From positions 1 to 64,000 of the forward strand of contig UBJO01000037.1 of NCBI GenBank assembly GCA_900465665.1: a stretch of 64,000 nucleotides of DNA, in the 5' to 3' direction. A program made the position numbers and the translations under genes. Origin of the DNA: Hyphomicrobiales bacterium (GTDB lineage Bacteria > Pseudomonadota > Alphaproteobacteria > Rhizobiales > Rhizobiaceae). The notes below the pieces were generated by a model that did no database searches, was not told the DNA's origin, and saw only the letters and a list, made by a program, of their open reading frames with translations. Below are positions 29,657 to 38,981 of the stretch, piece by piece; position 1 is the stretch's first letter, and every line of letters begins with the position of its first letter.

Positions 29657-31939
29657 ATGCCCGATACCGAGAAGAAGCCGCGGCCGGTCACATCAGTCAC
29701 CGACAACGAAGCCCTTGAGTTTCATGCCATGGGCCGGCCTGGAAAGCTGGAGATCACACCGACCAAGCCGATGGCGACGCAGCGCGATCTGTCGCTTGCC
29801 TATTCGCCGGGTGTCGCGGTGCCGGTCAAGGCGATCGCCGCCAACCCGGAAAGTGCCTATGACTACACCACGCGCGGCAACATGGTTGCCGTCATCTCCA
29901 ACGGCACGGCCATTCTCGGCCTCGGCAATCTCGGCGCGCTGGCGTCGAAGCCGGTCATGGAGGGCAAGTCCGTCCTCTTCAAGCGCTTCGCCGATGTCGA
30001 CAGCATCGACCTCGAGGTCGATACCGAAAACGTCGACGAGTTCATCAACTGCGTCCGTTTCCTCGGCCCCTCCTTCGGCGGCATCAATCTTGAGGACATC
30101 AAGGCGCCGGACTGTTTCATCATCGAGCAGCGCCTGCGCGAGTTGATGGACATTCCCGTTTTTCACGACGACCAGCACGGCACCGCGATCATCGCGGCCG
30201 CCGGTCTCATCAACGCGCTGGAGCTGACGGGCCGCGATCTGAAGACCACCAAGCTGGTCTGCAACGGCGCCGGTGCGGCAGCGATCGCCTGCGTCGAGCT
30301 CATCAAGGCCATGGGCTTCGCGCCCGAGAATATCGTTCTCTGCGACACCAAGGGGGTCATCTACCAGGGCCGCACCGAGGGCATGAACCAGTGGAAGTCG
30401 GCGCACGCGGTCAAGACCAAGGCGCGCACGCTGGAAGAAGCGATGAAGGGCGCCGACGTCGTCTTCGGCCTATCGCAGAAAGGCGCCTTCTCGAAGGATA
30501 TGATCCTCTCCATGGCCGATCGCCCGATCATCTTCGCCATGGCCAATCCCGACCCCGAGATCACACCCGAGGAAGTGGCCGGCATCCGCGATGACGCGAT
30601 CATGGCGACCGGACGCTCCGACTATCCGAACCAGGTCAACAACGTCCTGGGCTTTCCCTATATCTTCCGCGGCGCGCTGGATGTCCGCGCCACCACGATC
30701 AACGACGAGATGAAGATCGCGGCCGTGAGAGCATTGGCGAGCCTTGCCCGCGAAGATGTTCCCGACGACGTCGCCGCCGCCTACCAGGGCAACCGTCCGC
30801 GCTTCGGCCCGCAATACATCATCCCGGTCCCGTTCGATCCGCGCCTGATCTCCGCCATTCCCGTGGCCGTCGCGCAGGCGGCGATCGACAGCGGCGTTGC
30901 CCGCCGGGTGATCACGGATATGGCGGGCTATGCCCGTGAACTTTCGGCGCGCCGTGATCCGATCGCCTCGACGCTCGCAAGCCTCTATGAGCGTGTCCGC
31001 CGCCGCCCGAAGCGGGTGGTGTTTGCGGAAGCGGAGGAAGAACAGGTCATGCGCGCCGCCATGTCCTACGCCAATCAGGAGCTCGGCACCGCGATCCTGC
31101 TCGGCCGCGAGGACCTGATCAAGGCGACGGCAGAGCGTGCCGGTATCGATCTCAACCGCCCCGGCCTGGAGATCGTCAACGCCCGCATCTCGACCCGGGT
31201 TGAAGCCTACATCGACTATCTCTACGCCCGCCTGCAGCGCAAAGGCTATCTGCACCGCGATGCCCAGCGCCTGATCCACAACGACCGCAACCACTTCGCG
31301 GCCTGCATGGTGGCGCTCGGCGATGCCGATGGCATGGTGACGGGCATCACCCGCAACTACTCGACCGCGCTCGAGGATGTCCGCCGCTGCATCGACGAAA
31401 AGCCCGGCCACCGGGTGATCGGCGTGTCGATCGCGCTCTGCCGCGGCCGCACCGTCTTCGTGGCGGACACCGCGGTCCACGACATGCCGTCGGCTGAGGA
31501 GCTTGCCGATATCGCGGTCGAGGCCGCCGGCTTCGCGCGCCGCATGGGCTACAATCCGCGCGTCGCCATGCTCGCCTACTCGACCTTCGGCCACCCCTCC
31601 GGCGAACGCTCCGAGCGCGTCCGCGAAGCCGTCGCCATCCTCGACCGCCGCCATGTGGATTTCGAGTATGACGGCGAAATGGCCGCGGACGTGGCGCTGA
31701 ACCGCAAGGCGATGGAGCAATACCCCTTCTGCCGCCTGTCGGGTCCCGCCAACGTGCTGGTCATGCCGGCGTTCCACTCGGCGTCGATTTCGACGAAGAT
31801 GCTGCAGGAACTCGGCGGCTCCACCGTCATCGGCCCCATCCTCGTCGGCGTCGACAAGGCGGTGCAGATCACCTCGATGGGGGCGAAGGACAGCGACATC
31901 GTCAACATGGCCGCGATTGCGGCTTATACGGGGTCGTGA
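29657..31939 (+). CDS. tme: NADP-dependent malic enzyme with C-terminal phosphotransacetylase domain (Tme type)
   Basis: Oxidative decarboxylation of malate to pyruvate, important for gluconeogenesis and dicarboxylate metabolism in rhizobia. 760 residues: malic enzyme domain 1-430 (VFHDDQHGTAIIAAAGL, NADP site CNGAGAAAIACVELIKAMG) and a phosphotransacetylase-like domain from about 440 (KRVVFAEAEEEQVMRAA). In rhizobia that second domain has no PTA activity and is thought to be regulatory. Position between mutS and olsB matches Sinorhizobium tme rather than dme. It has a GGAGG ribosome-binding site. Confidence 0.92.
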   Translation: MPDTEKKPRPVTSVTDNEALEFHAMGRPGKLEITPTKPMATQRDLSLAYSPGVAVPVKAIAANPESAYDYTTRGNMVAVISNGTAILGLGNLGALASKPVMEGKSVLFKRFADVDSIDLEVDTENVDEFINCVRFLGPSFGGINLEDIKAPDCFIIEQRLRELMDIPVFHDDQHGTAIIAAAGLINALELTGRDLKTTKLVCNGAGAAAIACVELIKAMGFAPENIVLCDTKGVIYQGRTEGMNQWKSAHAVKTKARTLEEAMKGADVVFGLSQKGAFSKDMILSMADRPIIFAMANPDPEITPEEVAGIRDDAIMATGRSDYPNQVNNVLGFPYIFRGALDVRATTINDEMKIAAVRALASLAREDVPDDVAAAYQGNRPRFGPQYIIPVPFDPRLISAIPVAVAQAAIDSGVARRVITDMAGYARELSARRDPIASTLASLYERVRRRPKRVVFAEAEEEQVMRAAMSYANQELGTAILLGREDLIKATAERAGIDLNRPGLEIVNARISTRVEAYIDYLYARLQRKGYLHRDAQRLIHNDRNHFAACMVALGDADGMVTGITRNYSTALEDVRRCIDEKPGHRVIGVSIALCRGRTVFVADTAVHDMPSAEELADIAVEAAGFARRMGYNPRVAMLAYSTFGHPSGERSERVREAVAILDRRHVDFEYDGEMAADVALNRKAMEQYPFCRLSGPANVLVMPAFHSASISTKMLQELGGSTVIGPILVGVDKAVQITSMGAKDSDIVNMAAIAAYTGS

Positions 31940-31962
31940 GTTGGGTTTTGAAAAGGTGAGGG

Positions 31963-32105
31963 TGTGCCGTGTGGCCCCCTCATCTGGCTGCCGCCATCTT
32001 CTCCCCGCTGGGGAGAAGGGACTCGTAGCGGGCCGCTCGCGCCAACCTCCCCTTCGCCCCATAGGGGAGAAGGTGCCCGAAGGGCGGATGAGGGGGGCTA
32101 CACGG
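31963..32105. repeat. Rhizobial intergenic palindromic repeat (RIME-like), copy 2
   Basis: Second copy of the element at 20543-20687, with the same order of blocks (GTGCCGTG, CCCCCTCATC, CTTCTCCCCG, GGCCGCTCGC, CCTCCCCTTCGCCCC, GGGGAGAAGGTG, GGATGAGGGGGG) and a few substitutions. It fills the gap between the convergent tme and olsB genes, where it could also act as a bidirectional transcription barrier. Confidence 0.75.
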
Positions 32106-32138
32106 TAAAACGCCTAAGACGGCGAATTACATCAGCAA

Positions 32139-33014
32139 TCAGCTGGCAAACCGCCCGGCATCGGCACCGTAATAATTCACATACCGATCCGAAATGCTCG
32201 CGATCGGCAGAACGATCAGCACATCCGTCGTGTTGAACGCCTTGTCCACCACCGCGGTGGAGCCGACCATGGCGCCGAGGCGCAGATAGCCCTTGATCAG
32301 TGGCGGCAGCGCCATCAGCGCGCGCTTCGGATTGACGGCTTCGACCGGCATCAGGTCCATGTCGCGGGCGAGGTGCGGCAGCGCGTCGACGGCCCACTCG
32401 TCCTTGGCCGCGACGTTGTGGCGCAGGAAGGAGAGTGCCAGCGCATGCTGTTCCGGGTGAATGCCGGGGAAGGAGGCGCAGCCGAACATCGCGCTCATGC
32501 CGTGCTTCAGCGCATAGGCCCAGTTGCCCTGCCACAGAAGCTCGACGATGCGCTTGGTGCGGTAGTCCGGCAGCACGCAGGAGCGGCCGAGTTCCATGAA
32601 ACGCTTATCCGGATGGCGCGCGATCAGCGTGTCGATGTCGAATTCGGAAGCCGAGTAAAAGCCGCCATTGGCCATCGCCACCTCCTGCCGCAGCAGGCGG
32701 TAGGTGCCGACGATCTGATCCTCGCTGTCGCCCTCGATCGAGCGATCGAGCACCAGAAGGTGGTCGCAAAAGTCGTCGTAAGCGTCGAAATCCCGCTTGC
32801 GGCGCATCGCTTCCGCAGGCAGTTCGGCCTTCATCTCGTCGACGAAAACACGGTAGCGCACGGACTGCGCGGCATCGATTTCGCCAGGCGTACGGGCAAG
32901 GCGTGTCTCGAGATTGCCGATCCGGCCGAACACGTCGCTCTCGATCTGTTCGGCTTTCCGCGCACGGGGAAGAGCCTCGACGAGGGTGTCACGGTTGCAG
33001 ATATCTACGGACAT
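32139..33014 (-). CDS. olsB: Ornithine-acyl-ACP N-acyltransferase OlsB
   Basis: First enzyme of ornithine-lipid synthesis: transfers a 3-hydroxyacyl group to ornithine to give lyso-ornithine lipid, the substrate of OlsA. 291 residues with an N-terminal GNAT-like acyltransferase region (QSVRYRVFVDEMKAE, KRFMELGRSCVLPDYR, LWQGNWAYALKHGMSAMFGCASF). In Sinorhizobium olsB follows tme, as here. The frame opens at 33071, but the ATG at 33014 gives the family length. Ornithine lipids rise under phosphate limitation; I saw no clear PHO box. Confidence 0.92.
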   Translation of the reverse strand: MSVDICNRDTLVEALPRARKAEQIESDVFGRIGNLETRLARTPGEIDAAQSVRYRVFVDEMKAELPAEAMRRKRDFDAYDDFCDHLLVLDRSIEGDSEDQIVGTYRLLRQEVAMANGGFYSASEFDIDTLIARHPDKRFMELGRSCVLPDYRTKRIVELLWQGNWAYALKHGMSAMFGCASFPGIHPEQHALALSFLRHNVAAKDEWAVDALPHLARDMDLMPVEAVNPKRALMALPPLIKGYLRLGAMVGSTAVVDKAFNTTDVLIVLPIASISDRYVNYYGADAGRFAS

Positions 33015-33123
33015 GACGAATCTTTCATTGCCGGCTTTAGGACGCCATAAAACACTTATATGCGACAGCAAAGTGACATTTTAAACCCCCAGATACGCAA
33101 GAAACACATGGGTGGCTCTGGCG

Positions 33124-35391
33124 CTACAATGCCTCCGCGCGGCGTGCGGAGAGCGCGGCGACAGCCTGAACTTCCGTCAGCAGCCGTATGGGGTCTATGG
33201 GTTTCAGCATGACGCGGTTTGCCCCATTCAGCAAGACTTGACGACGCGATTCATCGCGTTTGTCGGCGGTGAGAACGATGATCGGCACCGAGGGAACCTC
33301 AAGCCGGCGTTCATGGCCACGTAGCCGGCCAATCATTTCGATCCCGTCGCCGCCGGGCATGGAAAGATCGCTGATGACGATATCCGGCCGCACGCTGCCT
33401 TCCGCCAGCGCCGCATCGAGCAGCGCCTCGAAATGCTCGACATGCTGCACGCTGTGGCCGGCTTTTTCGAGCATGGCGCGGATCAGCATGGCGTTGATCG
33501 GATCGTCCTCGGCGAGCACGATCTTCAGCCCGCTCTGAATGCCCGCCTCGGGGATGCCGGGGCTGAAGCCGGGCTGGTTGTCGTTCAGCGCGTCGCGCTT
33601 TTCCATGCCGCGCATGCGCCCGCGCAAGACGTCGATCAGCGACTGTTCGCGCAGCGGCCGGATCAGCCAGGCGTCGAAGAGGTCGAGCGAATGGGCGTTG
33701 CGCTCTTCCGGATTGACCAGGAAGATCTTGCGCAGGCCAAGGGCTGCGATATCCGTCCGGTCGGCGAGGTGTGCGGCGAATTCGGCCGACATGCGGTGGT
33801 CGACGATGATGTCGGTCGGACGCCTTCCGTTGGCCGCCATGTCGAGCAGGATCCAGCGCGCCGTCTCGCCATCCTCGACGAAGTGGCATTGGCCGCCGAG
33901 CGTGCGGATGGTCTCGGAAATCGCCATGCGCGCCGCGCCGGCCGGCGCCAAGAGCACGACGAGATTGCCCGAAAGCAGCGTGTCGCGGCGGGCCACGGGC
34001 TCGTCATCCCCTTCGGTGCGGAAGCGGATGCAGAACTCCGTGCCGGTGCCCTTTTCGCTGGCGACCGTCAGCGCGCCGCCGAACTCGCGCATGATGCGCG
34101 CCGAGATGGCAAGGCCAAGGCCGGTGCCGTTGCTCTTCTCCACCATGGTGCCCGCCTGTTCGTATTCGCCGAAGACACGCGCCTGTTCTTCTTCCGTCAT
34201 GCCCGGCCCGGTATCGGTAACCGTGATCGCAAGCTCGCCATCCTGCAGCGACACGCGAATGAACACGCCGCCGACCTGGGTGAATTTCACCGCATTGCCG
34301 ATGACGTTGAACAAGACCTGGCGCAGGCGCGCCGCGTCGAAATTCATGAGTTCGGGAACATCCGACGACACGGTCGAGCCGATCTCGATGCCCTTCTCGT
34401 GGGCGCGGTGGGCGAGCATCTCGACGACGCTCTCAAGCAGCTTGCGCACCGATTCCGAGCGCGGGCGCAGCTGGAAGCGCCCAACCTCGATGGTCGAGAA
34501 ATCGAGGAGATCCTCGACCAGCTGGGTCAGCGCATGGCCGGACTGGCGGATGCCGGTGAGGTAATTGTCCTGCTCCTGCGTCATCCGCGTCTCGGTCAAA
34601 AGATGCGTCATGCCGAGAATGCCTGAGAGCGGCGTGCGCAGCTCGTGGCTGACGGTGGCAAGCAGCCGCGACTTCGAGGCGCTGTTGAACTCCGCCTTCT
34701 GCCGGGCCTCCTCGCGCTCTTGGGCAGCGATCCGATCGGCGGTCACGTCGCGGGCGATGCTGTGCAGCAAAAGCTTTCCGTCCGAGGGGTTGCGGGTGAC
34801 GACATCGCGCCAGAAGAAGATGCGTTGACCCTCGGGCGTCGACATCTCGACATCGTAGCGGTGCGGCTCCGTGCCGGGGCGAAAGGCGATGCCGATCTCC
34901 TCGCAGGTCTGTCCGATCGGGTTTAGCCGCCCGGTCAGCCGTCGGAACATGTCGTTTGCGGCAACGATCCGTCGATCCATCGTGCGCGTCACGGTGATGT
35001 CGCCCAGCGCATCGTGGATGCTGGCGAACAGCGCCGCATCGCTTCCGCCGCGCACGCTATCATCGCCAGCGCGGGCCTTGATGTGATGGCGGCGGGTGGA
35101 GACGACGGCGAAGCTGACGACCGCGGCAAGCACCAGCGCGCCGATGCCGATCGCGACCCAGAGCAGGCCGCCCATATAGCCGAGCGCGAGCAAGAGGATA
35201 GCAGAGAGAATGCCGGCGCCGCCGAGCCAGCAGGAGATCAGCTTGCGCGCGGAGGGGGCGACGACGGGGCTGTGTTCGGGGGTAGCAGGGGACATGTCAG
35301 CCGGGATCGCGGCCTGCTCATCTTGAGGATGAGCGGCAGGCGCGCCGAAGGCAGCGGCAAGCTTCTCGTGTAACTGACCCAGTCCGACCAT
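33124..35391 (-). CDS. Hybrid sensor histidine kinase with one degenerate and one intact receiver domain
   Basis: Membrane-bound two-component kinase, 755 residues. Two adjacent membrane segments (about 53-72 and 75-97), a PAS-like region (125-220), HisKA with H249 in ATVSHELRTPLSG, HATPase with N-box VLFNVIGNAVKFT and G-boxes DTGPGMTEE and GTGLGLAIS, a pseudo-receiver (475-590; acidic pocket and lysine lost though D531 remains) and a true receiver (622-745; D675, K730). No phosphotransfer domain is present and no cognate regulator is adjacent. Signal unknown. It follows olsB in Sinorhizobium as well. Confidence 0.9.
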   Translation of the reverse strand: MVGLGQLHEKLAAAFGAPAAHPQDEQAAIPADMSPATPEHSPVVAPSARKLISCWLGGAGILSAILLLALGYMGGLLWVAIGIGALVLAAVVSFAVVSTRRHHIKARAGDDSVRGGSDAALFASIHDALGDITVTRTMDRRIVAANDMFRRLTGRLNPIGQTCEEIGIAFRPGTEPHRYDVEMSTPEGQRIFFWRDVVTRNPSDGKLLLHSIARDVTADRIAAQEREEARQKAEFNSASKSRLLATVSHELRTPLSGILGMTHLLTETRMTQEQDNYLTGIRQSGHALTQLVEDLLDFSTIEVGRFQLRPRSESVRKLLESVVEMLAHRAHEKGIEIGSTVSSDVPELMNFDAARLRQVLFNVIGNAVKFTQVGGVFIRVSLQDGELAITVTDTGPGMTEEEQARVFGEYEQAGTMVEKSNGTGLGLAISARIMREFGGALTVASEKGTGTEFCIRFRTEGDDEPVARRDTLLSGNLVVLLAPAGAARMAISETIRTLGGQCHFVEDGETARWILLDMAANGRRPTDIIVDHRMSAEFAAHLADRTDIAALGLRKIFLVNPEERNAHSLDLFDAWLIRPLREQSLIDVLRGRMRGMEKRDALNDNQPGFSPGIPEAGIQSGLKIVLAEDDPINAMLIRAMLEKAGHSVQHVEHFEALLDAALAEGSVRPDIVISDLSMPGGDGIEMIGRLRGHERRLEVPSVPIIVLTADKRDESRRQVLLNGANRVMLKPIDPIRLLTEVQAVAALSARRAEAL

Positions 35392-35446
35392 AGGTTCAAA
35401 TTAGCACGCCGGCTGTTCCAAATGCCTTCAGTAAACCGCTAAGATT

Positions 35447-35950
35447 TTACTTATCGGCGGTCTTGGGTTGCAATAGCTCGTCCAAAATCACGCATCCCGC
35501 GCCGATGGTGATGAAACTATCGGCCAAGTTGAAAACCGCGAACGACCATGTCTCGGTATAGAACAGGATGTAATCGATCACGTGTCCATAAAGGAAACGG
35601 TCGAGGAGATTGCCCAGCGCGCCTGAAATGATCAGTGCGTAGCCGAGATGGGCGAAGGTGCGCTGCTTGCCCGTGCGATGCCAGAGCCAGAGCACGAAGG
35701 CCACGATGATCAGACGCATGCCGACGATGAACCAGCCGTCCATGCCTGAGAGCATCGAGAAGGCGACGCCGAGATTGTAGGTGCGGTAGAGCGCCAGCAT
35801 CGGGATGACGTGGACCGCTTCTTGAAGCGGCAGCGTGTGATCGACCACGATCTTGATGATCTGGTCGAGCACCACGGCAAGAACGACGAAGATCAGGATC
35901 GGCAGCGGGCGCGAAAACAGCGTCGGGCGGTCTAGCGTCTGATCGGTCAT
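35447..35950 (-). CDS. lspA: Lipoprotein signal peptidase (signal peptidase II)
   Basis: Inner-membrane aspartyl protease that removes the signal peptide of prolipoproteins. 167 residues with four hydrophobic helices; the catalytic aspartates are in [11 protein letters not shown] and [10 protein letters not shown], with the conserved YNLGVAFS motif upstream. It overlaps the upstream RNA methyltransferase gene by 4 bp (ATGA). Together with lnt it completes two of three lipoprotein-maturation steps in this window; lgt is absent. Confidence 0.97.
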   Translation of the reverse strand: MTDQTLDRPTLFSRPLPILIFVVLAVVLDQIIKIVVDHTLPLQEAVHVIPMLALYRTYNLGVAFSMLSGMDGWFIVGMRLIIVAFVLWLWHRTGKQRTFAHLGYALIISGALGNLLDRFLYGHVIDYILFYTETWSFAVFNLADSFITIGAGCVILDELLQPKTADK

Positions 35951-36807
35951 TTGGCCTCGGTGAGTGAGAGAAGGTGGCGGCGTGCCTCAAACATCATGAC
36001 GGCGCTGGCGACCGCCAGATTGAGCGAATCCGCCAGGCCCTGCTGCGGAATGCGGGCAAGCGCGTCGGCTTCGCGCGCAAGCTGCTCCGGCAGGCCGGAC
36101 TGCTCGTTGCCCATCAGGATGACGACGGGCTTCGCCTTGTAGTCGATCGTGCGGTAGTCGACGGAGCCTGCCAGATGCGTGGCGACCAGCGAAACGCCCG
36201 CCTGCTTCTTCCAGGCGATGAACTCCTCCGGCGTCGCGCGCGACACCGGCATGGCGAAGACCGAGCCCATCGTTGCCCGTACGGTCTCGAGCGAAAACGG
36301 GTCCGTGGTCTCGCCGACCAGGATGACGCCGGAAGCGCCGGCCGCATCGGCGGTGCGGATGATCGTGCCGAGATTGCCGGGATCGCGAACCCGGTCGAGT
36401 GCGATCCATGTCTCGCCCTTGGCCGGACGAATGTCGCGCAGCGGCTTCCAGCGGTTTTCGAACACGCCGACCACCATCTGCGGATTGTCGCGGCGGGTGA
36501 TCGAGGAGAGGACCTTCTCGCTGACCTCGAGCACCAGCCCGCCGGAGGCAACGGTCTTTGCCGCCATCTGCTCGACCAGCGGCTTGCCCTTGGCGGCCTT
36601 GGCGTAGACCAGCGTGCGGATCGTCCAGCCAAGCTCGATCGCGTCGATCACGAGCTTCAGGCCTTCGGCCATGAAGGTGCCGCTCTGCTCGCGGGTCTTC
36701 TTGTCGCTGAGCGCCTTGATGTCCTTGATGATGGGATTGGCAAGCGAGGTGACTTCCTTCACCTGGCCGACCCTGCGCGGACCGTTGTCGCGGTGTTCGT
36801 GGCTCAT
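35947..36807 (-). CDS. TrmH/SpoU-family RNA 2'-O-methyltransferase
   Basis: SPOUT-fold methyltransferase, 286 residues. An N-terminal substrate-binding domain ([23 protein letters not shown]; typical of RlmB/TsnR-like proteins) precedes the SpoU domain with [34 protein letters not shown] and [21 protein letters not shown], the knot motifs 1-3. The target (23S rRNA or tRNA) cannot be decided from sequence. It overlaps its neighbours on both sides by 4 bp, so it is coupled to lspA and the upstream methyltransferase. Confidence 0.9.
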   Translation of the reverse strand: MSHEHRDNGPRRVGQVKEVTSLANPIIKDIKALSDKKTREQSGTFMAEGLKLVIDAIELGWTIRTLVYAKAAKGKPLVEQMAAKTVASGGLVLEVSEKVLSSITRRDNPQMVVGVFENRWKPLRDIRPAKGETWIALDRVRDPGNLGTIIRTADAAGASGVILVGETTDPFSLETVRATMGSVFAMPVSRATPEEFIAWKKQAGVSLVATHLAGSVDYRTIDYKAKPVVILMGNEQSGLPEQLAREADALARIPQQGLADSLNLAVASAVMMFEARRHLLSLTEAK

Positions 36808-37907
36808 TTCGGCACCCAGCGGGAAAAGAGGGATGTGGAGAGCGCGCGGCCCGGCGTGTTGCCATCAAGCCCGGCTTCGCGGATCACCAGCTCTCCGGAT
36901 TCGACCACGCCGCCGGCTCCGCGCATCGTCTCGCGCATCAGCTCGTGGATGGAATAGAAGCTGGCGCGGATCGAATAGGCCGTCAGCACGAGGCCGACAG
37001 CCTTCGGCGACAGGATCTCGCGGCAGATGTCGAGCATGACGGGCAGGTGCTCGAACAGATGCCAGACTTCGCCATTCGGCCCGCGGCCGAACTTCGGCGG
37101 ATCGGTCAGAATGATGTCGTATGTGTTGCCGCGGCGCTCCTCGCGCAGAATGAACTTCATCGCGTCTTCGCAGATCCAGCGGATCGGCGCCTTCTCAAGC
37201 CCGCTCATCGCCTGGTTCTCGCGCGCCCAGCCGATCGCCTTCTTCGAGGCATCGACATGCGTGACCTCGGCGCCGGCGGCAGCCGCCACCAGCGAGGCAA
37301 CGCCGGTGTAACCGAAGAGGTTCAGCACCTTCAGCGGCCGGCCGGCGGCTTCGACCTGCTGCTTCATCCACGTCCAGTGAACGATCTGCTCGGGAAACAC
37401 GCCGACATGGCGAAACGAGGTGAAGCGGCCGAGGAAATCGACGCCGAGAAGATTGAGCGGCCAGGTCTCGCCCAGCGCTTCCTTGGGGAAACGCCAGCGG
37501 CCGGTGCCTTCTTCATCGGTATCGCCGGTAAAGGCCGCATCGACCTTGTCCCAGACATGTTTGGGCAGCGATGGCTTCCACAGCGCTTGTCCTTCCGGAC
37601 GAATGATCCGGTAAGGGCCGTATTGCTCGAGCTTTTCCCCATTGCCGCTGTCGATCAGGTGAAAATCGCCGGCGCCGAGGGATTCGAGAATGATCGGCAC
37701 ACGCTCGGGCGGCCGGTCACCGGTGCGCTCCATCAACGGGCGCTCCAGTGCTGCGGGCGCGGAGGCGGGCTCGCGCGGGGCCTGTTGCGGCGCTGCGGGT
37801 CTGTTCGCGGGCTTCGGCGGGCGGCTGTTGCCGCGCTCGTCGCCGCGTCGTCCACTGGCGGGGCCCGTGCCGGATTTCTGGCCCGGCCGGCGTTCTTTTT
37901 GTCTCAA
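36804..37907 (-). CDS. Class I SAM-dependent rRNA methyltransferase (RlmI/RlmK-like)
   Basis: 367 residues: a Pro/Arg-rich disordered first 60 residues, then a Rossmann methyltransferase with the SAM motif VLNLFGYTGVASLVAAAAGAEV near residue 195, THVDASKKAIGWARENQ, and DIILTDPPKFGRGPNGE (the DPPxF motif of cytosine-C5 or guanine methylators of rRNA). The substrate is unconfirmed. It is first in a three-gene coupled unit with the SpoU protein and lspA. The start could be internal, since the N-terminus is not conserved. Confidence 0.85.
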   Translation of the reverse strand: MRQKERRPGQKSGTGPASGRRGDERGNSRPPKPANRPAAPQQAPREPASAPAALERPLMERTGDRPPERVPIILESLGAGDFHLIDSGNGEKLEQYGPYRIIRPEGQALWKPSLPKHVWDKVDAAFTGDTDEEGTGRWRFPKEALGETWPLNLLGVDFLGRFTSFRHVGVFPEQIVHWTWMKQQVEAAGRPLKVLNLFGYTGVASLVAAAAGAEVTHVDASKKAIGWARENQAMSGLEKAPIRWICEDAMKFILREERRGNTYDIILTDPPKFGRGPNGEVWHLFEHLPVMLDICREILSPKAVGLVLTAYSIRASFYSIHELMRETMRGAGGVVESGELVIREAGLDGNTPGRALSTSLFSRWVPK

Positions 37908-37953
37908 CGTGGTGTTCCGCGTGCTGAATTTGATAGAGCCCGTGCAAATAGCA

Positions 37954-38016
37954 TCCCATTTTCACCTTGGCAAAGCGCTTTCCCGCCGCGATATGTTCGA
38001 CAAGGTGAAAATGGGA
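37954..38016. repeat. Perfect 16-bp inverted repeat overlapping the coxG ribosome-binding site
   Basis: TCCCATTTTCACCTTG (37954-37969) is exactly complementary to CAAGGTGAAAATGGGA (38001-38016), with a 31-bp spacer. The right arm ends in GGGA of the GGGAGG ribosome-binding site, 8 nt before the coxG ATG. It lies in the divergent promoter region between the rRNA methyltransferase gene and coxG. It could act as a translational hairpin, an operator pair or a small palindromic insertion. Confidence 0.8.
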
Positions 38017-38024
38017 GGATTGTG

Positions 38025-38477
38025 ATGGACTTCGTCGGACAAGAGCGGATTACCGCGCCGCGCGACGTCGTGTGGGCCGGCCTCAACGATCCCGATATCC
38101 TCAAGGGATGCATACCCGGCTGCCAGTCGTTGGAGTTTACCGGTCCGAACGAGCTCGTCGCCACGATCAGGGTCAAGATCGGCATGGTGCCGCTGACCTT
38201 CACCGGCGAAATCCGGGTCTCCAACATCGATGCACCCCTGAGCTACACGCTGTCAGCCGAAGGCAAGGGCAGCATCGCCGGTTTCGCCAGGGGATCGGCC
38301 GATGTGACGCTCGAGGACGACGGCGGCGAAACCATCCTGCATTATCGCGCCGGCGCCGATGTCGGCGGCAAGATCGCCCAGCTCGGCGCCAAGCTGATCG
38401 ATTCCTCCTCGCAGAAGCTCGCGCAGCGGTTCTTTTCCGATTTCAATGCAGCTGTGAGTGCCAAGGCGGCCGAATAA
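38025..38477 (+). CDS. CoxG-like SRPBCC family protein
   Basis: A 150-residue protein of the CoxG / carbon monoxide dehydrogenase subunit G family (START-like ligand-binding fold). It begins MDFVGQERITAPRDVVWAGLNDPDILKGCIPGC and contains IRVKIGMVPLTFTGEI and LHYRAGADVGGKIAQLGAKLI, typical of the family. No coxMSL genes lie nearby, so a role in CO oxidation is unsupported; many stand-alone homologues exist in rhizobia. The start is set by the GGGAGG ribosome-binding site. The long open frame upstream is antisense to the methyltransferase. Confidence 0.85.
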   Translation: MDFVGQERITAPRDVVWAGLNDPDILKGCIPGCQSLEFTGPNELVATIRVKIGMVPLTFTGEIRVSNIDAPLSYTLSAEGKGSIAGFARGSADVTLEDDGGETILHYRAGADVGGKIAQLGAKLIDSSSQKLAQRFFSDFNAAVSAKAAE

Positions 38478-38538
38478 AAGCTGCTGCCGTCCAACGAGGT
38501 AATTGGCAGCCCATCCCGTCTCGGCTACATCCATAACC

Positions 38539-38976
38539 ATGCACTGGACCATCCGATCGCCAGAAAAGGCCGACCTGGAAGAACTCGCGGATATCTATCT
38601 CGCGGTGCGTCGCGATACCTTCACCTGGGTGGCCCCGCAGGTTTTCCGCCACGAGGATTTTCACGCGCATACGCAGGGCGAACTTCTGTGGCTCGCCGAA
38701 ATGCCGGATGGCGAGATCGCGGGCTTCATGACGCTGTGGTCGCCCGATGACTTCATCCATATGCTCTACATCAGGAAACAGTATCGCGGCCTCGGCATCG
38801 GCCAGGCTCTCCTGAAAGCGCTGCCCTACTGGCCGGACAAGACCTATCGGCTGAAGTGCCTCGACCGCAACGAACACGCCAAGGCCTTCTATCGCGCCCG
38901 GGGTTTCGTGGTGACAGGCAAGGGCTCATCGCGTGAAGGCGAATACGAAGAGATGACCTTCTTCCCCGAGCGCTGA
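38539..38976 (+). CDS. GNAT family N-acetyltransferase
   Basis: 145 residues with the GNAT fold: MLYIRKQYRGLGIGQALLKAL (acetyl-CoA Q/RxxGxG/A loop) and RLKCLDRNEHAKAFYRARGFVVTG in the C-terminal part. Substrate is unknown. The conserved MHWTIRSPEKADLEELADIYLAVRR beginning fixes the start at 38539. It lies 61 bp after coxG and may be cotranscribed. It is convergent with the next gene at 5 bp. Confidence 0.85.
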   Translation: MHWTIRSPEKADLEELADIYLAVRRDTFTWVAPQVFRHEDFHAHTQGELLWLAEMPDGEIAGFMTLWSPDDFIHMLYIRKQYRGLGIGQALLKALPYWPDKTYRLKCLDRNEHAKAFYRARGFVVTGKGSSREGEYEEMTFFPER

Positions 38977-38981
38977 TCGCG

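Noticed and set aside
30470..32062. 530-codon frame antisense to tme
   Set aside because: Shadow of tme that also runs through the intergenic repeat; no homology seen.
36945..38024. Upstream extension of the coxG frame (510 codons in total)
   Set aside because: It is antisense to the rRNA methyltransferase; the conserved CoxG start with a ribosome-binding site is at 38025.
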